Below are positions 1 through 9,287 of a stretch of 43,798 nt of DNA, piece by piece; the stretch's first letter is position 1; each line of letters begins with the position of its first letter. The position numbers and the translations under genes are program-made. The notes beneath the pieces are model-generated. The model saw only the letters and a list, made by a program, of their open reading frames with translations. It was not told the origin of the DNA and searched no databases. The stretch is from JAGLCW01 sp964427915 (GTDB lineage: Bacteria; Caldisericota; Caldisericia; UBA6126), in assembly GCA_964427915.1 (NCBI GenBank), contig CAYRWA010000077.1:1-43798 (forward strand). The letters are read 5' to 3'.

Positions 1-3000
1 GGCGGGCGAGGTCTTGTTATTGCTCGACCTACCAATTCTTCCACTCCTGTAGAAGTTACTTTCTATTCCAAAGAGATGCTTTTTGACTACAACGCCGCCA
101 TAATCCATGCCCCCTATTTCATACGTGATTATTCACAAGGTATCGATTACTGCGGCTCTGCAAGACTTGATGTTATTCCTGCCGATCCTGTGCTCAATTT
201 TGTTGATGTAAACTGGATAGATCATGCCTTGCAGTACTCTACTGTTAACTACACGCAAGGTAGTTTTGCTTTAAGTGAAATGCAGGTTCCTCCCAACCCC
301 TTCATACAAGCCAGATACGACCCCATTCTTTTTGATTGGCAAGAAGACCTCCGGTCTTACCCCGGCGGCCAAACCCATACGGGCCGTGTAAAAGGAAGTG
401 TATCGTCCGATGTAGGCATGGGAGATACAGGACGAGGCTCTGGATTCAACTCCTATCCTGCTATTCATTCACGACGTTCTGCCAAAAAACGATTTACATC
501 TGATTACGATTTCGATAAACAGTGGCAGTATGACCAGTTCAACAAGCTTGGAACGGAGTTTTATCCTCTAACCGATTACGGTCTCTATTTCATACTAAAG
601 AATTTTGATAACGAGCATTTCAGCTTCCAAAGAAATGAAAGTAGACCTGACTTGAAGATCAAAGAGATCCGCGTGAAGGGTCCATTTGCAATGCCTAAGC
701 GTTTCTTTGACCAAGACGATAGCAACACATTCTATACCCTCCGCTACAACGAATACAATGAACTGCAAAATGTTCCTATCCAATATGATTACAGTGGAGA
801 ACTTATTATTGATGAGCAAAACTGGGCTTGGTTTGAACAAGTATTAAGCGACTTTACCACAACCACTTCTCCGTATACCAAAAATTTCACAATAGGTTTT
901 GGCGATACTGTTCACTACGAGAATTACGAAGATATTAACCCCGTCCTTATGTTTAACCGACGTTTACATTATGAAGATGCCGCTCCTGATGCTCTTTTAA
1001 CTGGATCTGATCCAAACTGTTTTGTTATCGACGAAATCATTCCGGTGAACCGCGGAAAAATTACCATTGAAGTTGAACTTTCCAATGGAATTGTTCGATC
1101 TTTCCAAGATTGCTGCGAAGACAAAGCAGAAGGATTCCTCGTACATGCTCTTGACCTGAAAACCGATAAGGAAAGCTTTATCGTAGATGAAGATCAAAAA
1201 GTAACCGTTACTTTAAACGAATATGAACCCAAAGGGTATGATCCTTCTTATACCGACTATGTACGAGAATGTAACAATGCTGTTGTAGCCATATGGCAAG
1301 ATCGCGGCGTCTATAATCCTGGCACAAAATCCTACGATGGTGCTGGCGATGGATGGATTACAAGAGCACCACGTAGCTCTCTGAAGACAGAATATGCTCT
1401 TCAGTTCGACTACGCTGATGACACCAATGAAGATGGAAAAGTATCCTTTGCTGATTTCGAAACTGAAATTGTTGGTACCTATGACTTGAGTACAAATACT
1501 TGGGCTAGTGGGGTCATTGATGCACGAACCTTCAACATCAATAACGGTACATACACCTTTGATCTATCAGAAGAAAACGGAGCTCGTTTAACATCTGTTG
1601 GTTGGGATTTTGGTGGTGGAGAAATTCAAGGTGACTTATCTGTCCCGGATCACATCATTGACGGAGACGAAATCCTTCCTGTCTATATTACTGCATACAA
1701 ATACGGTGACGACAACAACGACCGTAGCTTTGTCTATAACTTGGATAGTGCTACAGGTGGCAATGTTCCCAAAGAAATTGAGCAATACTATCAATATTCT
1801 CACGAAGTATATTTAGCCGCTCAAGCACAGCTAGAAGTCAAGCCTCATAATGATCTTATCGTAACCTATGGTCCCGATCCTCTTACAGCTGGTGTCACCC
1901 CAGAACTGGCAGATCCTCAGAATCCATTCACCGTTCAAATATTAGATGCTGAAGGAGAACCTGTAGACCTGCAATTCGGTGTACCCGATCCTTCTGGCCA
2001 AAGAATGATTGACGACAAGGCCATTTGGGATAAGCTTATTCTAGATCCACACCCCGACAACACCTATTTCTATGGTGACGATGCACGCTTGCCACAATAT
2101 TATTGGCTACGTACTGACTTACACAATAGCGATAACAGCATGGTTAACAATACCATGCTCTATTCCTCTAACACCAATCCTTTTGTACCCATTGAAATTG
2201 ATTTCCGTTCCAAAAATGATGGAAAATACATCTTTAAGGGTTTCTGCGCTAACGACGAGGGCAACTTTGATCTGTTTGTATATACGCCAGATCGAAGACA
2301 TTTTGGTAAAGCTAGCGTTAATGTTGTCCTTCCCGATGTCCAATACAAAGTTGTGAACACAGATGATCCTACCGGAACCGGATATACAACTCCCGGGGAA
2401 CCTGACTTTGTTCTCACGGCTGCCGACAATCGAATCTATCATGTAACTGCTTACGTGAAAAATGCGCAGGGTGTACCGCTAAAAGGTGCTGGTTCTACAG
2501 TCTCGGTCTGCGGTGGCAATGAAACCGAAACTGCTCGTTTCACCCTTCTCACCAATGCTCCCAAAAACTATGGTTGGAACTATGGACAAGCTCAGTGGTT
2601 TACCTACCCACTTGTGCAACCCAACGCCAAGTACTCTTATATGGCTGCAGGCGAAGAAGGCGGATATGGGAATACCACTTATGCCAACATTCACGTTGGA
2701 CTAGACTTAAACAACAACGGACAAATAGATACTGGCAATAAGGAACTCAAGGAAATAGGCGGATTCAGAGCCTTTTATTACAACTACTACGCAACGCAAG
2801 GTACTAAATTCAACACCCTTGCTGGATTATGGACTTACTACAACACCCGCAACTGGATGTGGGACGATGGTACCTTTGATACCAATACCATGTTCCTTAT
2901 CATGCCGGAAGATCGAATCCCCTATATGGAAGACCGTATTGCTCAGTACTCCTCTTTGAAAAAGGGATGGGGTTTGGGAGCAATTTACAATAGTCCTCAC

Positions 3001-4980
3001 GAAGGCGGGTATTTGTTTGTTGATGCCGACAACGACCATGTCCTCACCTACCGAGACTCCTTGAACCTGGATAGCGAAGGTAAAACCTCCTTCTATCTCT
3101 GGGCCGAAGATATTTGCAAGCTTGGTGGTTTGGTCGGAAACAACCGCTATTCCAACAACGATTTCTTTTCTGATGTATATGGAAACCCCAGCGAATACAA
3201 CGAAAATTCTCCCAAACGTATGCAATCACGCTACTTTAACCGTTGGCAATCTATTACGATTTCCTACCATTATACCGGGTGTTACACGTATTCCTACCGT
3301 GTAACTTATCAGATTACTACTGCCGACAATACATTTAAGTTGGATTGGGAAGCGATGCCAAATCGTTATTTAGAATTGAAGCAACCTAGAGTTGATTTAT
3401 ACAATGCAACCACTGGTTTGGAAATTGGAAAAGACTTCTTGAACCAAGATGGCTATGACATTACCTATGGCAAGACAAACAATATCTTGGTACGAGCTTA
3501 CCCAGCTGACAAACGCGATCTACCTCTTCAAAAAGGTGGCTCCATCATGGTCGATGGCAACGAGTACTATCCTCAATCTGTTGTTGAAAATGGTGCGTAT
3601 GGTCCTCAACTAGAGACTGCTATTTACGGTAACCTTTATACATGCGACGACGATCCACAAGCACGCGAAACTATTATTACCTACTCCCCAACAGGTACTG
3701 GTCAAGACCAGGCATTCCTGCAATATTGGAACAAGAATACGCGGTTTGTGTATCCTAATTTCTATATGGTAGGCGGATTGGCCAAGCTGGACATATCCAA
3801 AGGAATCGACCTTAAGGTTATGTCTGAAAAGAACATCCCCTCCGGACAAACTGCAAAAGTTGTACTGTACGTAAAAGAAGCTGGTACCAATGCACCTGTT
3901 CCTGGCGCTAAAGTAATGATTGAAGGACTCGGAGTCAAAGATAGCAAGACAGCCGATAGCGAAGGAAAAGTTGATTTCACTGTCCTTCCTGAATCTCAGG
4001 GCATCCTTGTGATTCATGCAACCATGGAAGGATTGATTGATGGCTACGCCGTGATTGGCGTTGATAAGAATTCGACAGCTTCTTCTATGAGCTTGAATCC
4101 TGTGACAACAAATTCTGATGATACGGCTACCATATCCGGCTCTGTTGATGTAGGTTCCACTGTTACTGTCAACGACAACAAGGCAACTGTTACTAAAAAA
4201 GGAGAATTCTCCTATACCGCTACGTTAAGTAGTGATAGAAATGTGTTTGAAATTGCAGCCATTGATTCATACGGAAACAAAGTGCGCAAGATTTTGAACA
4301 TTGACAAACAGGATTCCCAACTGCGAATTGATTTAAATTTGCAAGACAAATACATCGAAGAAGAGTCCATTGGTGTCAACGGGAAAGTAACTAGAAACTC
4401 AGATGGTGTCGAAACCGATCGTTTGATATGGGTATTTGTCAACGGAATTGAAGCCAGAGTTGTAGCAGACGATGCCGCAACTACCTTTGATTTTGAAGTG
4501 CAGATTCCAGTAGAAGTTGGAAAAAATCGTATTGAGGTGAATGTTCGAACCAATGACGGTTTTGCCAAAAAGATTGTTGAGATACCGAATTATCGAAGAT
4601 GTTTTGTACATCTTCAAATCGGGAATAAAACTGCTACTGTAAACGAAGATACCGTTGAGTTAGATGCTGCCCCCTATGTCAAAGACGGACGTACATTTGT
4701 TCCCCTATCCATTATTGCCAAAGGGTTTGGAGCTGATGTCGAGTGGGTTGCACAAACCAAAGGAATCAATATACGATTGGAAAATACCATTATTTCTATG
4801 CAAATTGGATCCAATCGAGCCATTGTAAACAATGCTGTTGTTCCTTTAGATGCTCCTCCAGAAATAACCAATGGAAGAACATTTATACCTATCCGATTTG
4901 TGGTAGAAACGTTAGGTTCTGAGTTAACATGGAATCAAGACGATAAGTCAATTCATATTGAAAGACTGTCGCTAAAGTAG
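1..4980 (+). CDS. Giant secreted/surface protein, 5'-truncated by the window, with C-terminal copper-amine-oxidase-like domain
   Basis: The frame is open from the first base, so the true start lies upstream; about 1659 residues are visible. The first ATG in view (76) is internal. Most of the protein is a beta-rich, Asn/Tyr/Asp-rich region I cannot assign. Three EF-hand/dockerin-like calcium loops are visible (DTNEDGKVSFAD at about nt 1420, DLNNNGQID at 2704, DADNDHVLTYRD at 3022). Around nt 3850-4070 there is a carboxypeptidase-regulatory or Ig-like module (APVPGAKVMIEG), followed by two Ig-like segments to about 4590. The last 125 residues (nt 4603-4974) are a tandem copper-amine-oxidase N-terminal-like domain (GRTFVPLSIIAKGFGADVEW, then GRTFIPIRFVVETLGSELTW), frequent in secreted proteins of Firmicutes and relatives. 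No C-terminal sorting helix is present. Function is unknown; an extracellular structural or binding role is inferred. Confidence 0.8.
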   Translation, partial: GGRGLVIARPTNSSTPVEVTFYSKEMLFDYNAAIIHAPYFIRDYSQGIDYCGSARLDVIPADPVLNFVDVNWIDHALQYSTVNYTQGSFALSEMQVPPNPFIQARYDPILFDWQEDLRSYPGGQTHTGRVKGSVSSDVGMGDTGRGSGFNSYPAIHSRRSAKKRFTSDYDFDKQWQYDQFNKLGTEFYPLTDYGLYFILKNFDNEHFSFQRNESRPDLKIKEIRVKGPFAMPKRFFDQDDSNTFYTLRYNEYNELQNVPIQYDYSGELIIDEQNWAWFEQVLSDFTTTTSPYTKNFTIGFGDTVHYENYEDINPVLMFNRRLHYEDAAPDALLTGSDPNCFVIDEIIPVNRGKITIEVELSNGIVRSFQDCCEDKAEGFLVHALDLKTDKESFIVDEDQKVTVTLNEYEPKGYDPSYTDYVRECNNAVVAIWQDRGVYNPGTKSYDGAGDGWITRAPRSSLKTEYALQFDYADDTNEDGKVSFADFETEIVGTYDLSTNTWASGVIDARTFNINNGTYTFDLSEENGARLTSVGWDFGGGEIQGDLSVPDHIIDGDEILPVYITAYKYGDDNNDRSFVYNLDSATGGNVPKEIEQYYQYSHEVYLAAQAQLEVKPHNDLIVTYGPDPLTAGVTPELADPQNPFTVQILDAEGEPVDLQFGVPDPSGQRMIDDKAIWDKLILDPHPDNTYFYGDDARLPQYYWLRTDLHNSDNSMVNNTMLYSSNTNPFVPIEIDFRSKNDGKYIFKGFCANDEGNFDLFVYTPDRRHFGKASVNVVLPDVQYKVVNTDDPTGTGYTTPGEPDFVLTAADNRIYHVTAYVKNAQGVPLKGAGSTVSVCGGNETETARFTLLTNAPKNYGWNYGQAQWFTYPLVQPNAKYSYMAAGEEGGYGNTTYANIHVGLDLNNNGQIDTGNKELKEIGGFRAFYYNYYATQGTKFNTLAGLWTYYNTRNWMWDDGTFDTNTMFLIMPEDRIPYMEDRIAQYSSLKKGWGLGAIYNSPHEGGYLFVDADNDHVLTYRDSLNLDSEGKTSFYLWAEDICKLGGLVGNNRYSNNDFFSDVYGNPSEYNENSPKRMQSRYFNRWQSITISYHYTGCYTYSYRVTYQITTADNTFKLDWEAMPNRYLELKQPRVDLYNATTGLEIGKDFLNQDGYDITYGKTNNILVRAYPADKRDLPLQKGGSIMVDGNEYYPQSVVENGAYGPQLETAIYGNLYTCDDDPQARETIITYSPTGTGQDQAFLQYWNKNTRFVYPNFYMVGGLAKLDISKGIDLKVMSEKNIPSGQTAKVVLYVKEAGTNAPVPGAKVMIEGLGVKDSKTADSEGKVDFTVLPESQGILVIHATMEGLIDGYAVIGVDKNSTASSMSLNPVTTNSDDTATISGSVDVGSTVTVNDNKATVTKKGEFSYTATLSSDRNVFEIAAIDSYGNKVRKILNIDKQDSQLRIDLNLQDKYIEEESIGVNGKVTRNSDGVETDRLIWVFVNGIEARVVADDAATTFDFEVQIPVEVGKNRIEVNVRTNDGFAKKIVEIPNYRRCFVHLQIGNKTATVNEDTVELDAAPYVKDGRTFVPLSIIAKGFGADVEWVAQTKGINIRLENTIISMQIGSNRAIVNNAVVPLDAPPEITNGRTFIPIRFVVETLGSELTWNQDDKSIHIERLSLK

Positions 4981-4994
4981 TATTCCTTACTACC

Positions 4995-5032
4995 AAAAAG
5001 AGCGATACTGAAAAGTATCGCTCTTTTTTTTT
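4995..5032 (+). terminator. Rho-independent terminator of the surface protein gene
   Basis: A perfect 10-bp GC-containing stem (5000-5009 with 5014-5023) closes on a GAAA tetraloop and is followed by nine T. It ends only 6 nt before the uvrB start codon. Confidence 0.9.
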
Positions 5033-5038
5033 ACCCTC

Positions 5039-7021
5039 ATGGAAACGAACCAACAATTTCAGCTACGATCACTTTATCAGCCAGCAGGCGATCAACCAAA
5101 GGCAATTCAAAAGCTTGTCCAAGGAGTTGTATCCCATCAGGAATATCAAACGCTTCTTGGAGTAACCGGTTCGGGGAAAACTTTTACCATGGCAAATGTG
5201 ATTCAAAATGTGCGTATGCCTGCTCTTGTAATGGCTCCAAATAAAACTCTCGCAGCGCAGTTATATGCTGAGTTTAAAGAGTTCTTTCCTAGCAATCGTG
5301 TAGAATATTTCGTTAGCTATTACGACTATTATCAACCAGAAGCTTATGTCCCTGCTCACGACTTATACATTGAAAAAGATGCTGCGATTAACCAAGAGAT
5401 TGAACGTCTTCGCCAATCTACTGTGCGTGGGTTGCTTGAGCGAAGAGATGTTATTGTTGTGGCCTCTGTATCCTGCATTTATGGTTGGCAGGAACCAGAA
5501 GATTATCAAAAGAATATTGTGACAGTCGAAATTGGACAAAATATTCCCCGCAATAGCCTGATTCGAAAGCTAGTGAAAATTCAATACGAACGCAATCAAT
5601 TTGAATTCATGCCCGGTCGACTGCGAGTACAGGGGGATGTTGTAGATGTATATCCTGCAGAGCAGGAAGACAATGCGATACGAATTGAATTTTTTGGAGA
5701 TGAAATTGATTCCATGAAAGTTATTCATCCCCTGGAAGGCACTACAATTGAACGAATTGATCATTTCACCTTTTTCCAGGCCAAACAGTTTGTAACCACA
5801 AAAGAGCGTTTAAATAAAGCTTTACCACTCATACGTGAAGAATTGCGAGAACAAATTCAGTGGTTTCAATCGCAAGGAAAATTGATAGAAGCACACCGCA
5901 TTGAAGAACGAACCATGTATGATTTGGAACAGCTTGAAACCATGGGTTCTTGCAAAGGAATTGAAAACTATTCCAGGCATTTAGCTAACAGAAAAGCTGG
6001 ATCGACCCCCTCTACAATTATTGATTATTTTAAACCCCCCTATTTGTTGTTCATGGATGAATCCCACTTGACCATTCCCCAAGTAAGGGCTATGTATCAT
6101 GGCGACCAAAGCAGAAAAAAAACATTGGTCCAATATGGTTTTCGATTGCCCTCTGCCTTAGACAATCGTCCTCTTTTGTGGGAAGAATTTGAAAAGAAGA
6201 TTTCCCAGGCAATTTTTGTGTCTGCAACTCCACGTGAGTTCGAAACAGAAAAAAGCTCACAAGTAGTACAGCAAATCATTAGACCTACAGGACTTCTTGA
6301 CCCCGAAATCGAAGTACGCCCAACAGAAGGGCAAATGAAAAATTTGATGGAAGAAATTCGACATGCTGCTTCCATACATCAACGAGTGTTGGTATTAACG
6401 CTAACCAAAAAGTTATCGGAAGAAGTGTCGTTTTTTTTCTTGGAAAAAGGGATTCGAGCAAAATATCTACATTCCAGTTTGGATACCATCGAGAGAATCA
6501 AGATATTAAAAGATCTTCGTATGGGCAAGTATGACTGCGTTGTAGGGATTAATCTTTTGCGAGAAGGTCTCGATTTGCCAGAAGTATCACTTCTAGCTAT
6601 CATGGATGCCGATAAAGAAGGTTTTTTGCGTTCTCACACATCGTTGATTCAAATGATTGGGCGGGTAGCTAGGCACTTACAGGGCAAAGTTGTCATGTAT
6701 GCCAATCGAATAACCCCGTCTATGCAATTTGCTATCGATGAAACAAACCGAAGAAGGGAATTGCAACAAGAGTACAACCAGCAAAACAACATTCAACCAC
6801 AAGGTATACGAAAAGCAGTCAAAGATTTAATTGAATTGGAAGAAGAAAAAGAACTTGATAAATTGCAAAAAGAGATTAAAAAACATACAGATGTACAATT
6901 GTTAATTCGTGGACTTGAAGAAGAAATGCACCAAAAAGCAGAACAATTGGAATTTGAAGAAGCAGCAAAGCTACGAGACAAAATTGCAATGATTAAGCAG
7001 CGAATAGTTCAGCAGCTATAG
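5039..7021 (+). CDS. uvrB: UvrABC excinuclease subunit B
   Basis: UvrB is the helicase-like damage-verification subunit of nucleotide excision repair; it is loaded by UvrA and recruits UvrC. The 660 residues match the family length. Visible are the N-terminal YQPAGDQPKAI signature, Walker A GVTGSGKT (41-48), the beta-hairpin motif YYDYYQPEAYVP (94-105) that probes the DNA, the DESH box (340-343), helicase motifs VGINLLREGLDLPE and QMIGRVAR, and a C-terminal UVR motif (about 625-660) for UvrC contact. The ATG at 5039 is the only plausible start, because no alternative codon precedes the conserved N-terminus. It has no Shine-Dalgarno sequence and sits just after the upstream terminator. serS follows after 13 nt, so the two are probably cotranscribed. 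Confidence 0.97.
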   Translation: METNQQFQLRSLYQPAGDQPKAIQKLVQGVVSHQEYQTLLGVTGSGKTFTMANVIQNVRMPALVMAPNKTLAAQLYAEFKEFFPSNRVEYFVSYYDYYQPEAYVPAHDLYIEKDAAINQEIERLRQSTVRGLLERRDVIVVASVSCIYGWQEPEDYQKNIVTVEIGQNIPRNSLIRKLVKIQYERNQFEFMPGRLRVQGDVVDVYPAEQEDNAIRIEFFGDEIDSMKVIHPLEGTTIERIDHFTFFQAKQFVTTKERLNKALPLIREELREQIQWFQSQGKLIEAHRIEERTMYDLEQLETMGSCKGIENYSRHLANRKAGSTPSTIIDYFKPPYLLFMDESHLTIPQVRAMYHGDQSRKKTLVQYGFRLPSALDNRPLLWEEFEKKISQAIFVSATPREFETEKSSQVVQQIIRPTGLLDPEIEVRPTEGQMKNLMEEIRHAASIHQRVLVLTLTKKLSEEVSFFFLEKGIRAKYLHSSLDTIERIKILKDLRMGKYDCVVGINLLREGLDLPEVSLLAIMDADKEGFLRSHTSLIQMIGRVARHLQGKVVMYANRITPSMQFAIDETNRRRELQQEYNQQNNIQPQGIRKAVKDLIELEEEKELDKLQKEIKKHTDVQLLIRGLEEEMHQKAEQLEFEEAAKLRDKIAMIKQRIVQQL

Positions 7022-7034
7022 ATAGGAGAATACA

Positions 7035-8279
7035 ATGTTGGATTTGAAACAGCTACGCGAAAACCCAGATATGTTCAAAATGGCACTTCAAAAGAGATCT
7101 ATTCCATCTTCCGTTATTGATTCAATACTTGCATTAGACCAGCAAAGAAGGGAACTTCTGCAAGATGTAGAAACCATGCAACATGAAAAAAAGATTCAAT
7201 CTGCAACCATTGGTCAATTGGCAAAAAAAGGAGAGGACATATCATCACTGCGTGCTACCATGAACACTATTTCTGAAAAAATATCCGAAGGTTCTGACAA
7301 AATCAAAGATATTCAAGATCTTCTACTGAAAGAAATGTCTATGCTCCCTAATATTCCTGATGAAAGTGTTCCGATTGGAGATTCTGCACAAGACAATGTG
7401 GTGATAAAAACATGGGGGAAGCCTAGAGAGTTTGATTTTGATCCCCTTTCTCACGTCGAATTGGGTGAAAAAAACCGGTGGATTGATTTTGACAAAGGGG
7501 TCAAAATTGCTGGGAATAAGTTTACTTTGTTAACGGGAAAAGGTGCCATATTGTCACGCAAGCTCCAGTCTCTAATGTTAGACTCTGCTTCTGCTAGAGG
7601 ATACACAGAAATTATCCCACCCTTTTTAGCCAGAAGAGACGTACTATTTGGATCTGGACAACTTCCTAAGTTTGAAGAGGATTTGTACAAAATCGAAAAA
7701 GAAGATTCTTTTCTTATCTCTACAGGCGAAATACCTCTGGTGAATATGATGAGCAATGAAATTGTTGAAGAAAAAGACTTGCCCTTCAAGTTTGCTGCAG
7801 CAACATCCTGTTTTCGCAGGGAAGCAGGCGCAGCTGGCAAAGAAACAAGAGGCTTGATTCGCGTTCATCAGTTTGACAAAGTAGAATTGGTTCACCTTAC
7901 CAAGCCTGCTACGTCATGGGACGCTTTAGAACAGATTTTGCAAGATGCCCAGGCCGTCCTTGAATGGTTGCAATTGCCCTATCGGGTTGTGACCTTATGC
8001 ACAGGGGATCTAACTGCGTTTACCTCTTCCAAAACATACGATATTGAAGTTTGGTTTCCCTCCATGCATAAGTATGTTGAAATATCGTCCGTATCAAATT
8101 GCTTGGATTTCCAATCCCGCCGTGCCAATATTCGATACAGAGATCAGGATCGAAATCTACACTTTGTCCACACGCTGAATGGTTCCGGCTTAGCCGTAGG
8201 AAGATGCTTGGCTGCTCTTATGGAGAATCGTCAACAAAAAGATGGGGCTATTCTTGTTGAAGATGTTTTAAATTCATAA
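7035..8279 (+). CDS. serS: Seryl-tRNA synthetase
   Basis: A class II aminoacyl-tRNA synthetase that charges tRNA-Ser (and tRNA-Sec where present) in the cytoplasm. It has 414 residues, normal for the family. Residues 1-110 form the tRNA-binding coiled-coil arm. The catalytic core shows motif 2 (TSCFRREAGAAGKETRGLIR) and motif 3 (NGSGLAVGRCLAALMENRQ). The start is supported by AGGAGAA 4-10 nt upstream. It lies 13 nt after uvrB and is followed, behind its own promoter, by a tRNA-Ser gene, so enzyme and substrate are physically linked. No T-box leader is visible. Confidence 0.97.
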   Translation: MLDLKQLRENPDMFKMALQKRSIPSSVIDSILALDQQRRELLQDVETMQHEKKIQSATIGQLAKKGEDISSLRATMNTISEKISEGSDKIKDIQDLLLKEMSMLPNIPDESVPIGDSAQDNVVIKTWGKPREFDFDPLSHVELGEKNRWIDFDKGVKIAGNKFTLLTGKGAILSRKLQSLMLDSASARGYTEIIPPFLARRDVLFGSGQLPKFEEDLYKIEKEDSFLISTGEIPLVNMMSNEIVEEKDLPFKFAAATSCFRREAGAAGKETRGLIRVHQFDKVELVHLTKPATSWDALEQILQDAQAVLEWLQLPYRVVTLCTGDLTAFTSSKTYDIEVWFPSMHKYVEISSVSNCLDFQSRRANIRYRDQDRNLHFVHTLNGSGLAVGRCLAALMENRQQKDGAILVEDVLNS

Positions 8280-8286
8280 ATCATTT

Positions 8287-8314
8287 TTGCTGTTTTTGAA
8301 CACTTTTGTATACT
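8287..8314 (+). promoter_or_regulatory. Candidate sigma70-type promoter for tRNA-Ser operon
   Basis: TTGCTG at 8287-8292 and TATACT at 8309-8314 are separated by 16 bp and lie 13 nt upstream of the tRNA-Ser 5' end. Confidence 0.65.
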
Positions 8315-8327
8315 AGTAACTAATCTT

Positions 8328-8414
8328 GGATGGGTGGCCGAGTGGTTGAAGGCACAGCACTTGAAATGCTGCGAGCGAATAGCTCCGGGGGTTCGAATCC
8401 CTCCTCATCCGCCA
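8328..8414 (+). tRNA. tRNA-Ser (anticodon UGA)
   Basis: A full cloverleaf: 7-bp acceptor (GGATGGG with CTCATCC, one G-U pair), anticodon stem CAGCA/TGCTG with loop CTTGAAA giving TGA, a long variable arm (stem GAGC/GCTC) as expected for serine tRNA, a T arm with loop TTCGAAT, discriminator G and an encoded CCA. It lies 18 nt upstream of the next protein gene. Confidence 0.96.
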
Positions 8415-8432
8415 TATGATTTGGAGGTGTAT

Positions 8433-9287
8433 ATGAAACGTACACTTTTACATAGAGAAATCTTGGTGTTATTGGCTTTTATGGGTGCCATTTTAGTGTT
8501 TCCTGCCCTTATTCAGTTGATCATTGCCTTCATTTACTCCTTTTGGAATGTTCAGCCAGGACCCGTTATGTCTAATGTTATCTTTTTACTTCCCAATCTC
8601 TCTATGCTGGTGATTGCTCTTTGGTTTCTCCACCTAGATGGATGGGATTTTGCCACGATTGGTGCTACGGCCCGGAAGATTCTTCCTGGTTTGCTTTTTA
8701 CGATTTTAGCATTGGTGGGATTGTATGTCATCCTTCCCATTGGCACAGCCTTGTTTTTTGAACCAAAATCGCTATATGTAACTACACAAACTATTGACAT
8801 GGACTATACTCTTTCTTTCCTGAGTACATGGGTTGTAGCAGGTATCTGTATAGCATTTATGGCCTGGGGCTATCTACTAAACAAAACCTATTCTGTTTTA
8901 AACACAAAACTGTCTGATCAACGGAAGAAAGTTTTATCTGTTTTGTTTGTATCCGTATTTTTCACGTTGCTTCATGTGCTTCGCTTCTCAATTGCTAATT
9001 CTTCTAGCATTGAACTTGGTACTGTTTTGTTTGTCTTCCTATACTGCGTATTCTGCTCCTACTTGTACTTGCGAACACAAAATTTATTTGTTCCAGCTTT
9101 CATGCAGGCTGCGTATGCCTTCCCCCCTCTCGGTTTAACAGTTGGAGGAAGGTTGGTTTTGAAGAGCTTTGGATTCATTTTCCCCATGGTTCTTTTGTTT
9201 GCCTTTATTGTGTTACTAGCAGAAACGTATGGAATGTGGGGAAAGCTACTTGAATTTGAGAAGGAAGAAAGCGTTGAATCGAGCTAA
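8433..9287 (+). CDS. Polytopic membrane protein resembling a degenerate CPBP-family (Abi/CAAX protease-like) protein
   Basis: This 284-residue protein has about eight hydrophobic segments. The start is the ATG at 8433, preceded by GGAGGTG at 8424-8430; upstream in-frame codons would begin inside the tRNA and are rejected. The C-terminal half resembles CPBP intramembrane proteins: a helix ending in FFTLLHVLR (the second His-containing motif) and a later helix YLYLRTQNLFVPAFMQAAY. The first motif of the family, Glu-Glu-x-x-x-Arg, should lie about 45 residues earlier, but the equivalent helix reads CIAFMAWGYLLNK without acidic residues. If the assignment is right, it is probably not a metalloprotease. 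It is the first protein gene after tRNA-Ser and overlaps polA by 14 nt. Function unknown. Confidence 0.6.
   Translation: MKRTLLHREILVLLAFMGAILVFPALIQLIIAFIYSFWNVQPGPVMSNVIFLLPNLSMLVIALWFLHLDGWDFATIGATARKILPGLLFTILALVGLYVILPIGTALFFEPKSLYVTTQTIDMDYTLSFLSTWVVAGICIAFMAWGYLLNKTYSVLNTKLSDQRKKVLSVLFVSVFFTLLHVLRFSIANSSSIELGTVLFVFLYCVFCSYLYLRTQNLFVPAFMQAAYAFPPLGLTVGGRLVLKSFGFIFPMVLLFAFIVLLAETYGMWGKLLEFEKEESVESS

Noticed and set aside
6980..7040. T-box or riboswitch before serS (and likewise before glyQ)
   Set aside because: The uvrB-serS gap is 13 nt and the CBS-glyQ gap is 29 nt, too short for such leaders.
8334..8432. Upstream extension of the CPBP-like ORF starting inside tRNA-Ser
   Set aside because: The first 33 codons are the translated tRNA; a good ribosome site marks ATG 8433.
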